Origin: Moraxellaceae bacterium AER2_44_116
Lineage (GTDB): Bacteria > Pseudomonadota > Gammaproteobacteria > Pseudomonadales > Moraxellaceae
Assembly (NCBI GenBank): GCA_006546595.1
Contig: VIAD01000016.1
Location: forward strand, 5,196-69,195
Direction: 5' to 3'
DNA: 64,000 bases
Shown here: one piece after another, positions 25,583-34,730 of the stretch
Layout of the letters: every line of letters begins with the position of its first letter
Numbering within the stretch: the stretch's first letter is position 1
Program-made: the position numbers and the translations under genes
Notes under the pieces: model-generated
Databases searched by the model: none
Told to the model about the DNA's origin: nothing
The model's input: the letters and a program-made list of their open reading frames with translations, nothing else

Positions 25583-27178
25583 TTAATCAACTAACAGCTT
25601 ATGAGGATTCAAACGGCCATCGGCATCAAAGTGAGTGGCTAAAGCACGCAATGCCGCAATACCTTGCACACCTTTTTCCGCTTCTAAATAAGGTGCATGA
25701 TCTTGGCCAACACCGTGTTGATGACTAATGGTGCCACCATGCTTAATAATCACCTGACAGGCATCCGCTTTCAGTTTTTGCCAACGCGCCAACGTTTGCG
25801 CGTAATTATCGCCGACACGGAAAACGTAGGTGGTATAAATACTCGAACCTTGGGTATAAATATGAGACAAATGACTAAAAGCCAGTACCGTCTCATTTTC
25901 TGCCATTAGGCCATTACGGAGGGATTGCTCAACATCAATCATATACGGCGTGACTTTCTGCCAATCGACCGCCGTTTCTAAGGTGTCAACCGCATAACCA
26001 AGCTGCCATAAAGCCTCGCGTAAATACGGCGCACGAAACCGATTTTGATGCCAACGTTTGCCCAATACTTGCCCTGTTGGTACCGTATCAAAACTTTTTA
26101 GAATACGAGACACTTCGGTCTGAGCAAACTTAATGCGCTGTAAACTGCCCGTAAAGCCAATCGTCAACATGCACTTGCCTGCACCTGCACCACGCCAGTT
26201 TAATACTTTTTCTAAACCAGCAATGGCAAAAGCATGACCCGCCAACATTAATTGGGTTCGCGTTTCGTCGGCATTACTTAAACGTACCATCGACAACGGT
26301 AATTTTTGCTGAACTAACTCTCGCACTGCTAATTTTGCTTTTGCCCAATCAGGCACGAAATAAACATGGAACTCTTCGTGTTCAGGGCAACGACTGACAC
26401 GCACTGTCGCTTCGGTAATCACACCAAAACGCCCTTCTGACCCCATCATCATCTCACGAAGATCAGGGCCTGCACTGGATGCGGGTAGCGTAGGAATATC
26501 GAGCGCACCATTGAGGGTTTCAATATGTCCACCCGCAAACAGTTGTTCTATACGACCATAATGCAAGGATTGCTGACCGCTGGAGCGACTAGCAACCCAA
26601 CCACCCAAGGTTGACAACTCAAATGACTGTGGATAATGCCCAAGCATATAACCATGTGGCTTTAATAACGCCTCGACTTGCGGGCCTGTCGCACCTGCAC
26701 CAATCGTGGCTAACTGCGAGGACTCATCTAACTTGATGAGATTATTGAGATTCGTTAACGCCAAAGTCAGAATAGGACGTTCGTCAGCAACGGGATTAAT
26801 ATGACCCACAACCGATGTACCGCCACCATAAGGAATAACAACCCAATTGTGCTGTTTTGCCAAAGCGAGAAGTTCGGCGACTTGTGCCGTAGTATGTGGC
26901 AAAGCAACACCATCAGGAAAAACACCAATATCGCCAGAACGCCATGCCAACCAATCAGGCAAGCTTTGACCACGCGCATGACGTACGCGTGTTTCGGCAT
27001 CAGTTGAAATTAATGGATGTTCGGGTAATCGGCTGGCAGGTACTTTTGCCATGACATCAGCTAAAGAAGCATCGACTAAAGGCTGCCCTTTACCCAATAA
27101 ACCCTGTATAAAAACACTTGCTTTTGCATTGACAGTCATTTTGACTTGACTGTCACCCCAACTATTCCACTGACGCAT
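25583..27178 (-). CDS. FAD-binding oxidase, alkyl-DHAP synthase-like
   Basis: 531 residues. The N-terminus MRQWNSWGD, the PCMH-type FAD-binding region (VIPYGGGTSVVGH), PQSFELSTLGGWVASRSSG, and the C-terminal GGTISHQHGVGQDH are the landmarks of alkyldihydroxyacetone-phosphate synthase relatives. AGPS exchanges the acyl chain of acyl-DHAP for a fatty alcohol, starting ether-lipid synthesis. Bacterial homologues are mostly uncharacterised and could instead oxidise another hydroxy acid. GAGG lies seven bases before ATG 27178. It stands in line with glpD and an FGGY kinase, which supports a glycerol/DHAP-linked role. Confidence 0.85.
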   Translation of the reverse strand: MRQWNSWGDSQVKMTVNAKASVFIQGLLGKGQPLVDASLADVMAKVPASRLPEHPLISTDAETRVRHARGQSLPDWLAWRSGDIGVFPDGVALPHTTAQVAELLALAKQHNWVVIPYGGGTSVVGHINPVADERPILTLALTNLNNLIKLDESSQLATIGAGATGPQVEALLKPHGYMLGHYPQSFELSTLGGWVASRSSGQQSLHYGRIEQLFAGGHIETLNGALDIPTLPASSAGPDLREMMMGSEGRFGVITEATVRVSRCPEHEEFHVYFVPDWAKAKLAVRELVQQKLPLSMVRLSNADETRTQLMLAGHAFAIAGLEKVLNWRGAGAGKCMLTIGFTGSLQRIKFAQTEVSRILKSFDTVPTGQVLGKRWHQNRFRAPYLREALWQLGYAVDTLETAVDWQKVTPYMIDVEQSLRNGLMAENETVLAFSHLSHIYTQGSSIYTTYVFRVGDNYAQTLARWQKLKADACQVIIKHGGTISHQHGVGQDHAPYLEAEKGVQGIAALRALATHFDADGRLNPHKLLVD

Positions 27179-27311
27179 AATGGCCTCTAGTCAACGTAGC
27201 GTTTACACTGCATGACGTTTACAGAGTTTACCCACCATAAAATGCCATTTATTTAATTAAATGGCACATCAAGTAGAGAACGCCTAAACACGCAGGTGAA
27301 CACTCATAAAG

Positions 27312-28358
27312 TTAAGCGATAGGTCGGCTAGTGGTTCGGCGCACATTCATCACATTAGCAAGGTTACGTTCACCCAAAGCCGTCAATTGCCACCACATAC
27401 GCTGATCGTTGTCACGATTGGCTCTTTGAATAAATCCGAGCGTACGAAATTGCATTTTCACGGTGTTAAAACACATCGGTGTCACTTGAACTTCAACAAC
27501 GGCATGTGTTTTTGGGTAATCACGCTGAACTTCAGCTAAAGCATTACGCTGAATTCGCTCATTAATTTTTGCTGCCATAAAATCTTCAGTTTGCGGCTGA
27601 AGTAAATGTGGACCAAAACTCACCAGTAACTCGTTCCATGATAGGCTTGTCTTCGCATTCACATCTTGACAATTGCCGCCAGCGTAAGCTTTACAGCGAT
27701 AAGGAATATCAAAAATATCCTCACCTTTCGCCAAGCCATCATTGCTTGATGCCGCTGAAGCCGCTAACCATTTCTCACGTTCTTGTTCTAATTCCTGTAC
27801 CCGTTTTTTGAGCGCGGCACATTGTTTTTCTAATTCAGCAGAAGCACTATTATGACCAACACGTACCCAACCCACCGCGTGATGCTTACGGACTAATGTG
27901 GGTATCGCATTACGCAATACAATTGCCAAATCAGTGGCATCGCGCCAATAGACAATATTATTTGCCTGTTCACGCAATAACACTTTACGGAAGTCACTAA
28001 ATTTCAGCTTACCTTCAATCTGTTGCTCTTGTAATTCTGCTGCTCTAATTTCGGGAGCTTCGTGCATCAGTACAATCATGGGTTTTTGTTTCGTTGCGGC
28101 GTAAACATACTCCATGTGGGTGTAACTCACCCCTGATGGCATCAGTGAACCATAACGACTACCCACCAACAAAATGTAATAATCACTTTCATCTATGCGC
28201 CGACGAATATTCACCATCGTACTCAGGCTTTGCGCGTGAGCCTCTACGGTAGTGGGCAGACAACTCAACGTGGGCAATGCTTGCAATAGCACGCCCCGCT
28301 CCTCACGCAAATCCAAATAGGTTGCGCTAATAAAAACTTGATAGCGTTTATCAGTCAC
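27312..28358 (-). CDS. DUF4062-domain protein
   Basis: 348 residues starting with GTG (AGGA about ten bases upstream). The N-terminus has the DUF4062 signature (VFISATYLDLREER, then a TIR-like alternating strand pattern with ESDYYILLVGSRYGS and YTHMEYVYA). A coiled coil (ELEKQCAALKKRVQELEQERE) at about 175-200 leads to a C-terminal region of unknown fold, ending in a winged-helix-like LTALGERNL. DUF4062 proteins often appear in signalling or defence proteins with TIR-like folds, but the function is unproven. It is a single gene with no obvious effector partner. Confidence 0.75.
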   Translation of the reverse strand: MTDKRYQVFISATYLDLREERGVLLQALPTLSCLPTTVEAHAQSLSTMVNIRRRIDESDYYILLVGSRYGSLMPSGVSYTHMEYVYAATKQKPMIVLMHEAPEIRAAELQEQQIEGKLKFSDFRKVLLREQANNIVYWRDATDLAIVLRNAIPTLVRKHHAVGWVRVGHNSASAELEKQCAALKKRVQELEQEREKWLAASAASSNDGLAKGEDIFDIPYRCKAYAGGNCQDVNAKTSLSWNELLVSFGPHLLQPQTEDFMAAKINERIQRNALAEVQRDYPKTHAVVEVQVTPMCFNTVKMQFRTLGFIQRANRDNDQRMWWQLTALGERNLANVMNVRRTTSRPIA

Positions 28359-28562
28359 TGTTCATCATTCCTAATAGTCAAAAAATCACCCACTCATTGG
28401 ATTTTTTACATCATTATTAAGCCTGTATTTATGTTTATTTCTAGGCTTTCTTGACAATAGCACTAAGCTAATAACTTGACTAGCCTTCTAGATGTAAGCA
28501 TATTAACTTAGTTGCTTTTTAACACTCAACCAATTGAAAACAAATAGTAATTAAAATCTGAT

Positions 28563-29411
28563 CTAGCCAACAATTCGCGGCGTGACAGACACTTGTGTTG
28601 ATGACACCCTCTCACCAAAAAAAACAGCAGCATGCTGGTCAAAAATATCGTTATTGTCGGTAGTTAAAAAGGAACGCGTTCTAGATTTAGAACATTTTTC
28701 GTCAATGTCTGGATGCCGCCGCAAATAATCGACCAAACTATGAGCAACGATTTCGCCCTGTGAAACAAGACAAACACCTGCCGGTAAAAACTGACGAATT
28801 TTGTTGATGAGCAAGGGGTAATGAGTACAGCCTAAAATAACGGTATCAATTGCGGCATCTTGTACAAACAGTTTTGCCAGACTTTCTTGAATAAAATAAT
28901 CTGCACCTAAACTATCGTATTCACCATTTTCAACCAATGGCACCCACATCGGGCAGTCTTGCTGCAAGACATGGATATGAGGGAATAATTTTTGTATTTC
29001 GATCACGTAAGATTCTGACTTTACCGTTCCTGTGGTGCCTAAAACACCGACGGACTGTGTTTGTGTTAGTGCGCCAACCGCTTCCGCACTCGGCCGAATC
29101 ACCCCTAAAACCCGTCTATTGGGATCAATTAGGGCTAAATCATGCTGCTGAATCGTACGCAATGCTTTAGCTGACGCAGTATTACACGCCAAAATAACCA
29201 ACTGACAACCCGCATCAAATAAATAACGCACGCACTCTAAGGTGAATTTATAAACCGTATCGTAAGAACGTGTACCATAAGGAGCGCGCGCATTGTCGCC
29301 CAAATATAAGTAATCATATTCAGGTAAGGTTTTCACTAACTCTTTTAGAATCGTTAAGCCACCATAACCAGAGTCAAAAACACCGATGGGTGACGAAGGC
29401 TTTTGCGACAT
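28563..29411 (-). CDS. murI: Glutamate racemase
   Basis: Makes D-glutamate for peptidoglycan. 282 residues with the two catalytic Cys in VILACNTAS and VILGCTHYPLL, and the IGVFDSGYGGL N-terminus. AAGGAG lies six bases before ATG 29411. It follows the tRNA-Gly gene and cysS on the same strand but has its own upstream region after the tRNA terminator. Confidence 0.96.
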   Translation of the reverse strand: MSQKPSSPIGVFDSGYGGLTILKELVKTLPEYDYLYLGDNARAPYGTRSYDTVYKFTLECVRYLFDAGCQLVILACNTASAKALRTIQQHDLALIDPNRRVLGVIRPSAEAVGALTQTQSVGVLGTTGTVKSESYVIEIQKLFPHIHVLQQDCPMWVPLVENGEYDSLGADYFIQESLAKLFVQDAAIDTVILGCTHYPLLINKIRQFLPAGVCLVSQGEIVAHSLVDYLRRHPDIDEKCSKSRTRSFLTTDNNDIFDQHAAVFFGERVSSTQVSVTPRIVG

Positions 29412-29474
29412 CCGAGACTCCTTGAAGACAAGAAGCGAAATTATTTTTTAAATTATATAAAGCTTGAGGCATAA

Positions 29475-29501
29475 AAAAAGCCGATTTAAAATCGGCTTTT
29501 T
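29475..29501 (-). terminator. Terminator of tRNA-Gly
   Basis: Eleven-base stem AAAAAGCCGAT/ATCGGCTTTTT with a TTAAA loop, just after the tRNA 3' end on the minus strand and followed by Ts. Confidence 0.85.
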
Positions 29502-29506
29502 GAATT

Positions 29507-29582
<76 letters not shown>

Positions 29583-29721
29583 AATACTAAGTTGCTTAAT
29601 CGTCTAAGTCACTAAGTAGGCGTGCATTATAGGGCGACAAATTATTGCGTCAAGTATTTTTTCAACAAAAACAAAGCATTCGCTTATATTTCAACCTACA
29701 ACCCTATAACTCACTCTTTTA

Positions 29722-31104
29722 CTAGCCTCTACGCCACGTTGTCCCTTGCCGACTATCTTCTAAAACAATGCCCTGTGCCAATAATTCCGCGCGAATTTTA
29801 TCTGCACCGGCAAAGTCTTTGGCAGCTTTGGCATTCTGACGTGCTTGAATCTGTGCTTCTATGTCAGCATCACTCAAACCTTCTTGAGCAAATCCTTGAA
29901 GAAATTTTTCGGGATTATCTTGTAATAAACCCAAAATAGCACCTAACTCACGCAAACGCCCTGCTAAGCCTGCAGCAACATCGGTTTCACCCGCTTTATC
30001 TGCCCGATTCACTTCCCGCGCTAATTCGTACAATACCGCCATGGCTTCGGGGGTATTAAAGTCATCATTCATTGCGTCATTAAAGCGCGTGATAAACTCA
30101 TCGCCACCTTGTGCTGCCACGACTGGCAGGCCTTTTAAGGTATGATAAAAACGCTCTAAGGCATTTTTGGACTGATTTAAGGCGTCATCGGAAAAGTTTA
30201 ACGGACTACGGTAATGGCTAGCGATAATAAAATAACGCAACACTTCGGGCGCAAACAGTTTTAATACTTCACGAATAGTAAAAAAATTATCTAAGGACTT
30301 AGACATTTTTTCATTGTTAATTTGCACAAAGCCGACATGCATCCATGTATTAACGTATTTTTCACCCGTTGCGCCTTCGGATTGCGCAATTTCATTTTCA
30401 TGGTGTGGAAACTGTAAATCACCACCGCCACCATGAATATCAAAATGGTTGCCTAAACAGCAAGTAGACATTGCTGAACATTCAATATGCCAACCTGGAC
30501 GACCTAAGCCCCACGGCGATGGCCAAGCTGGCTCATTAACTTTTGCCGACTTCCACAAGACAAAATCCATCGGATTCTTTTTAATGTCGTTAATTTCGAC
30601 ACGTTCGCCTGCTTGCAAGTCATCTAAATTTTTATGTGATAAACGGCCATAGCTGGCAAATTTATTCACCGCATAATAGACATCGCCATTGGCTGCGGGA
30701 TAAGCCAAACCTTTATCGACTAAGGTTTGTACCATATTGACAATTTCAGGCACAAACTCCGTTGCTTTTGGCTCTTGATTGGGTTTAATCACCCCTAATG
30801 CGGCAGCATCTTCATCCATTGCGGCAATATAACGAGCCGTTAACTCATCAATCGACTCACCATTTTCGTTGGCACGTTTGATGATTTTATCGTCAATGTC
30901 GGTAATATTACGCACATAGTCCACTTCATAACCTTGCGAACGTAAATAACGGGTAATCACATCAAACGAGACTAAAACACGGGCATGTCCAATATGACAG
31001 TAGTCATAAACGGTCATTCCACAGACGTACATTTGTATTTTGCCTTCGTGGATGGGGCGAAAAATGGCTTTTTGTCGTGTTTCCGTATTGAAAATCATTA
31101 ACAT
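29722..31104 (-). CDS. cysS: Cysteinyl-tRNA synthetase
   Basis: 460-residue class I synthetase. Motifs: zinc Cys in MYVCGMTVYD, HIGH as CHIGHAR, further zinc ligands in WHIECSAMS and HHENEIAQSE, and KMSKSLDN. The start at 31104 gives the typical MLxIFNTxTRQK N-terminus; the longer frame to 31164 has no support. It lies just upstream of the tRNA-Gly on the same strand and is divergent from kdsD. Confidence 0.97.
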   Translation of the reverse strand: MLMIFNTETRQKAIFRPIHEGKIQMYVCGMTVYDYCHIGHARVLVSFDVITRYLRSQGYEVDYVRNITDIDDKIIKRANENGESIDELTARYIAAMDEDAAALGVIKPNQEPKATEFVPEIVNMVQTLVDKGLAYPAANGDVYYAVNKFASYGRLSHKNLDDLQAGERVEINDIKKNPMDFVLWKSAKVNEPAWPSPWGLGRPGWHIECSAMSTCCLGNHFDIHGGGGDLQFPHHENEIAQSEGATGEKYVNTWMHVGFVQINNEKMSKSLDNFFTIREVLKLFAPEVLRYFIIASHYRSPLNFSDDALNQSKNALERFYHTLKGLPVVAAQGGDEFITRFNDAMNDDFNTPEAMAVLYELAREVNRADKAGETDVAAGLAGRLRELGAILGLLQDNPEKFLQGFAQEGLSDADIEAQIQARQNAKAAKDFAGADKIRAELLAQGIVLEDSRQGTTWRRG

Positions 31105-31242
31105 GCTGTTATTTGTCCTAACTAAGGGTAAATCGCGATGGATTATAAGACAGGACTGACGCAAAGCTCTACCATCATTGGCAATAGTTCGCCATAATTA
31201 GCGGCTCATTCCCTCTTCACCCTCGCCCGAAGGATGACACTT

Positions 31243-32214
31243 ATGTCAGCGTTTGATTTTATTGCTGCGGGACAACAAGTGATTGTCACCGAACAAGCCG
31301 CACTGGATACGCTAAAACCGTATATCAACGAAGCTTTTCAACAAGCGTGCACCTTGATATTGGCGGCAAAAGGCCGTGTGGTGGTCATGGGAATGGGTAA
31401 ATCAGGACATATTGGCAATAAAATTGCCGCAACATTAGCGTCAACAGGCACACCTGCATTTTTTGTCCATCCCGCCGAAGCCAGTCATGGTGATTTAGGT
31501 ATGATTACCGCACAAGATGTGGTGATTGCCATTTCCAATTCAGGTGAGGCGCACGAAATTCTGACAATCCTACCCGTCATCAAACGGATGCAGGTTAAAT
31601 TGATTAGTATTACTGCCAATGGCAATTCTAGCTTGGCACAATTTGCCGATGTCAGTTTAGAGATTGGCAAAAGCGAAGAAGCCTGCCCTCTAGGACTTGC
31701 ACCCACATCAAGCACCACCGCCACTTTAGTCTTGGGTGATGCCTTAGCAGTGGCGTTATTGGCATCGCGGGGTTTTACCGCTGAAGATTTTGCTCTGTCA
31801 CACCCTGGTGGTTCTTTAGGGCGCAAACTATTATTACGTGTCTCCGATTTAATGCATAAGGATGAGGGTGTACCTGTCGTGGGTGAACACACCTTGATTC
31901 GTGATGCTTTATTAGAAATCACCCGTAAAGGCTTAGGTATGACCGCCGTAGTGAATGCCGAAGGCCAATTGATTGGCATCTATACGGATGGCGATTTACG
32001 CCGCACACTCGATTTAGAAATAGACATTCGCACCACAACCATTACTAGCGTGATGAATAAAACACCCAAAACCATTCGCCCCCAGTTATTAGCTGCCGAA
32101 GCCGTGGCGTTAATGGAAGAAAAGAAAATTAATGGTGTGATTGTCGTTGATGAGCAACGCCGCCCTGTTGGCGCTCTCAATATGCACGATTTACTGAAAG
32201 CAGGAGTCGTTTAA
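31243..32214 (+). CDS. kdsD: Arabinose 5-phosphate isomerase
   Basis: Converts ribulose-5-phosphate to arabinose-5-phosphate for KDO synthesis. 323 residues: a SIS domain (GMGKSGHIGNKIAATLASTG; ISNSGEAHEIL) and two CBS domains (about 205-323). AAGGA lies eight bases before ATG 31243; the ATG at 31234 overlaps this site and is less likely. It starts the kdsD-kdsC-lptC-lptA-lptB operon, where the stop of kdsD overlaps the start of kdsC. Confidence 0.97.
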   Translation: MSAFDFIAAGQQVIVTEQAALDTLKPYINEAFQQACTLILAAKGRVVVMGMGKSGHIGNKIAATLASTGTPAFFVHPAEASHGDLGMITAQDVVIAISNSGEAHEILTILPVIKRMQVKLISITANGNSSLAQFADVSLEIGKSEEACPLGLAPTSSTTATLVLGDALAVALLASRGFTAEDFALSHPGGSLGRKLLLRVSDLMHKDEGVPVVGEHTLIRDALLEITRKGLGMTAVVNAEGQLIGIYTDGDLRRTLDLEIDIRTTTITSVMNKTPKTIRPQLLAAEAVALMEEKKINGVIVVDEQRRPVGALNMHDLLKAGVV

Positions 32215-32744
32215 TGCAAGCCGTTCGTATTACCGAAAAAGCCCGTGCCGTTCGTCTATTAGTGTTAGATGTTGATGGTGTGTTAACCGATGGTCGTTTG
32301 TATTTTAGTGAAGATGGCCAAGAGTTAAAAACTTTTGATACTCAAGATGGTCATGGCATTAAAATGCTACAAAATGCAGGAATTCAATGCGCGATTATTA
32401 CGGGGCGTAATACTCAACTCGTGGCACGACGCGCGGCCAACTTAGGCATTAAATATTTACTGCAAGGCCGCGAAGACAAAGCCGTCGCCATGAAAACACT
32501 CAGTGCCGAGTTAAATATCCCCTTAGATGAAATTGCTTATGTCGGTGATGACTGGCCTGACTTACCTGCTATGCGTGCTGCGGGTTTAGGTGTGGCGGTT
32601 GCTAATGCCCATCGTGAATGCCGTCGTTATGCCGACTTTGTCACCATGGCGACAGGCGGTCGTGGTGCAGTACGCGAAGTCTGTGATTTATTGTTGGAAG
32701 CACAAGGCTTGTATGACGAAGCCCTCGCCCCTTATTTGGACTAA
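32214..32744 (+). CDS. kdsC: KDO-8-phosphate phosphatase
   Basis: 176-residue HAD phosphatase with the nucleophile motif LVLDVDGVLTDG and the acidic motif YVGDDWPDLPAM. It releases KDO for lipopolysaccharide core synthesis. The start shares one base with the kdsD stop (TAATG), so translation is coupled. No N-terminal extension or missing residues. Confidence 0.97.
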   Translation: MQAVRITEKARAVRLLVLDVDGVLTDGRLYFSEDGQELKTFDTQDGHGIKMLQNAGIQCAIITGRNTQLVARRAANLGIKYLLQGREDKAVAMKTLSAELNIPLDEIAYVGDDWPDLPAMRAAGLGVAVANAHRECRRYADFVTMATGGRGAVREVCDLLLEAQGLYDEALAPYLD

Positions 32745-32747
32745 TGT

Positions 32748-33311
32748 ATGGATGTTCGCAACACCCTCAGTTTAGCAGGCGGTTTACTGGTATTAGGCGC
32801 TGTCGGCTATTATTGGGGTGGCTTTGGCAAAGACGATAGCCCTTTACTCAATACCGACACCAGTCATCTGCCTGATTACGATGTCGTTGCCATTGATGGC
32901 AAACAAACCAATGAACTAGGGCAAGTGACACACACCCTCAAAGCCGCTCATCTCGTGCATTATCCGCAACGAGACAATAGCGTTGTGACTAAACCTCTCG
33001 TGACCTTGTACAAAGATGGAATTGCCACATGGCAAATTTCCGCCCAACAAGCACTCACCTCAAATAATAACCGAGAGCTACAACTGAACCAGCAGGTATT
33101 AGGCAAACGAATCAATGGCCAAGCATTAAGCTTAGAAACAGAAACACTCACTGCCAATCAAGAATTACAAACACTGACCACCGCTGCGCCTGTTATTATT
33201 CGCGCCCCACAAGGACAAATCAGTAGTGTAGGACTGAGTGCCAATCTGCAAGAAAGCACCCTCACCTTCACTGCGCAAGTAAGAGGAACGTATGTTCTAC
33301 CGCCACATTAA
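32748..33311 (+). CDS. lptC: LPS export protein LptC
   Basis: 187 residues with one N-terminal membrane helix (LSLAGGLLVLGAVGYYW) and a periplasmic beta-jellyroll. It takes LPS from the LptB2FG transporter and hands it to LptA. Sequence is weakly conserved in this family, so the call leans on position between kdsC and lptA, and on length and topology. Its end overlaps the start of lptA by 20 bases. Confidence 0.9.
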   Translation: MDVRNTLSLAGGLLVLGAVGYYWGGFGKDDSPLLNTDTSHLPDYDVVAIDGKQTNELGQVTHTLKAAHLVHYPQRDNSVVTKPLVTLYKDGIATWQISAQQALTSNNNRELQLNQQVLGKRINGQALSLETETLTANQELQTLTTAAPVIIRAPQGQISSVGLSANLQESTLTFTAQVRGTYVLPPH

Positions 33312-33849
33312 GACCATTTTATGTTGTTTATTACCCTTAACCGCCTTCGCCTTACCCAATGACCGCGAGCAACCGGTTTCTATCTCGGCAGACAATGCCA
33401 CCTATAACGAAAAAACAGGTGTTGCCGTTTACAGGGGTAATATTGACATTCAACAAGGGAGCTTACGCATTACCGCCGATGAATTGATGGTGACTGTTGA
33501 TAGCAAAGGCTCGGTATTAACAGGTATCGCCAAAGGCAAACCTGCGCACTTCCAACAACGCCCTGCCGCTGACAAAGGCATCGCAACCGCCGAAGCCGAA
33601 GAAGTCACCTATCAAGCACGTGAAGGCATTATCACCCTCAAAGTCAACGCCAAACTCCAGCAAGACGGCTCAAGTTTTAAAGGCAACGAAATCAGTTACA
33701 ACCTAGAACAGGGTGAAATCGAAGCCAAAGGCGATAAACAAAACCGTGTCCAGTTAGTCTTTCCGCCGCCCAGTAAAGAAAATCGTCAAAACAAGCGTCT
33801 AGGTGATAAGCCGCCAACGGACAAAGCACTGATGGACAAGCAACCATGA
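33292..33849 (+). CDS. lptA: LPS transport protein LptA
   Basis: 185-residue periplasmic bridge protein with a signal peptide (TILCCLLPLTAFALP) and an OstA-type jellyroll (QPVSISADNATYNEKTGVAVY, repeated strand pattern). The tail is basic (RQNKRLGDKPPTDKALMDKQP). It overlaps lptC at its start and lptB by four bases (ATGA) at its end. Confidence 0.94.
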   Translation: MFYRHIKTILCCLLPLTAFALPNDREQPVSISADNATYNEKTGVAVYRGNIDIQQGSLRITADELMVTVDSKGSVLTGIAKGKPAHFQQRPAADKGIATAEAEEVTYQAREGIITLKVNAKLQQDGSSFKGNEISYNLEQGEIEAKGDKQNRVQLVFPPPSKENRQNKRLGDKPPTDKALMDKQP

Positions 33850-34568
33850 CCCTACGCGCAGAAAACCTTGCCAAAAGCTATAAAAGCCGCTCCGTCGTTA
33901 AAGATGTCAGTTTAACCGTCGAAAAAGCGCAAATCGTGGGTTTATTAGGCCCCAACGGCGCGGGTAAAACGACAAGCTTTTATATGATTGTCGGTTTAGT
34001 ACCGATGGATAAAGGCCGTATTTTGTTAGATGGCCAGGATATTTCTTTTTTATCGATGCATGAGCGCGCTCGTCGTGGCATTGGTTATTTACCCCAAGAA
34101 GCGTCTATTTTTCGCAAACTCAGTGTAGAAGAAAACATTCTTGCCATTTTAGAAACCCGTAAAGACCTCAATAAAAAGCAACGCATCGAAAAAATGGATT
34201 CGCTATTAGCCGAATTCCACATCACCCATATTCGTAAGAATCTAGGCATGAGTTTGTCGGGAGGAGAACGTCGGCGTGTTGAAATAGCCCGTGCCCTTGC
34301 CACCGAACCTGCTTTTATTTTATTGGATGAACCCTTTGCAGGTGTTGACCCTATTTCTGTTGCCGATATCAAAGGCATTATTAGCCATTTAAAAAATCGC
34401 GGTATTGGCGTTCTCATCACCGATCATAATGTTCGTGAAACCTTAGATATTTGTGAAAAAGCCTACATCGTTAATAGTGGCGTCATGATTGCCGAAGGTA
34501 CGCCCGAAGAAGTATTAGCCAATGAATTAGTGCAGCAAGTCTATTTGGGACACGAATTTTCATTGTAG
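33846..34568 (+). CDS. lptB: LPS export ATPase LptB
   Basis: 240-residue ABC ATPase powering LPS extraction from the inner membrane. Walker A is GPNGAGKT, the signature LSGGERRRVEIARAL, Walker B FILLDEPFAGVDP, and the switch His lies in ITDHNVRETL. The LptF and LptG permease genes are not in the window. rpoN follows after 162 bases. Confidence 0.97.
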   Translation: MTLRAENLAKSYKSRSVVKDVSLTVEKAQIVGLLGPNGAGKTTSFYMIVGLVPMDKGRILLDGQDISFLSMHERARRGIGYLPQEASIFRKLSVEENILAILETRKDLNKKQRIEKMDSLLAEFHITHIRKNLGMSLSGGERRRVEIARALATEPAFILLDEPFAGVDPISVADIKGIISHLKNRGIGVLITDHNVRETLDICEKAYIVNSGVMIAEGTPEEVLANELVQQVYLGHEFSL

Positions 34569-34730
34569 AAAATCCAGACGAACCCTCCCCTGAATCAACG
34601 GAGGGAGATTGATTACTTTACCGACGAGCAACAATTTCAATAGGTTAAACGGCCTATTTTTTGCATAGCAAGATCAGGGATAGCGTTATATACTTTCAGC
34701 TAATCTTTCATTCCTAAATTAGCAATCGTT

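Noticed and set aside
34569..34730. Possible terminator after lptB (CCCTCC...GGAGGG)
   Set aside because: Short stem, no T run, and rpoN follows in the same direction.
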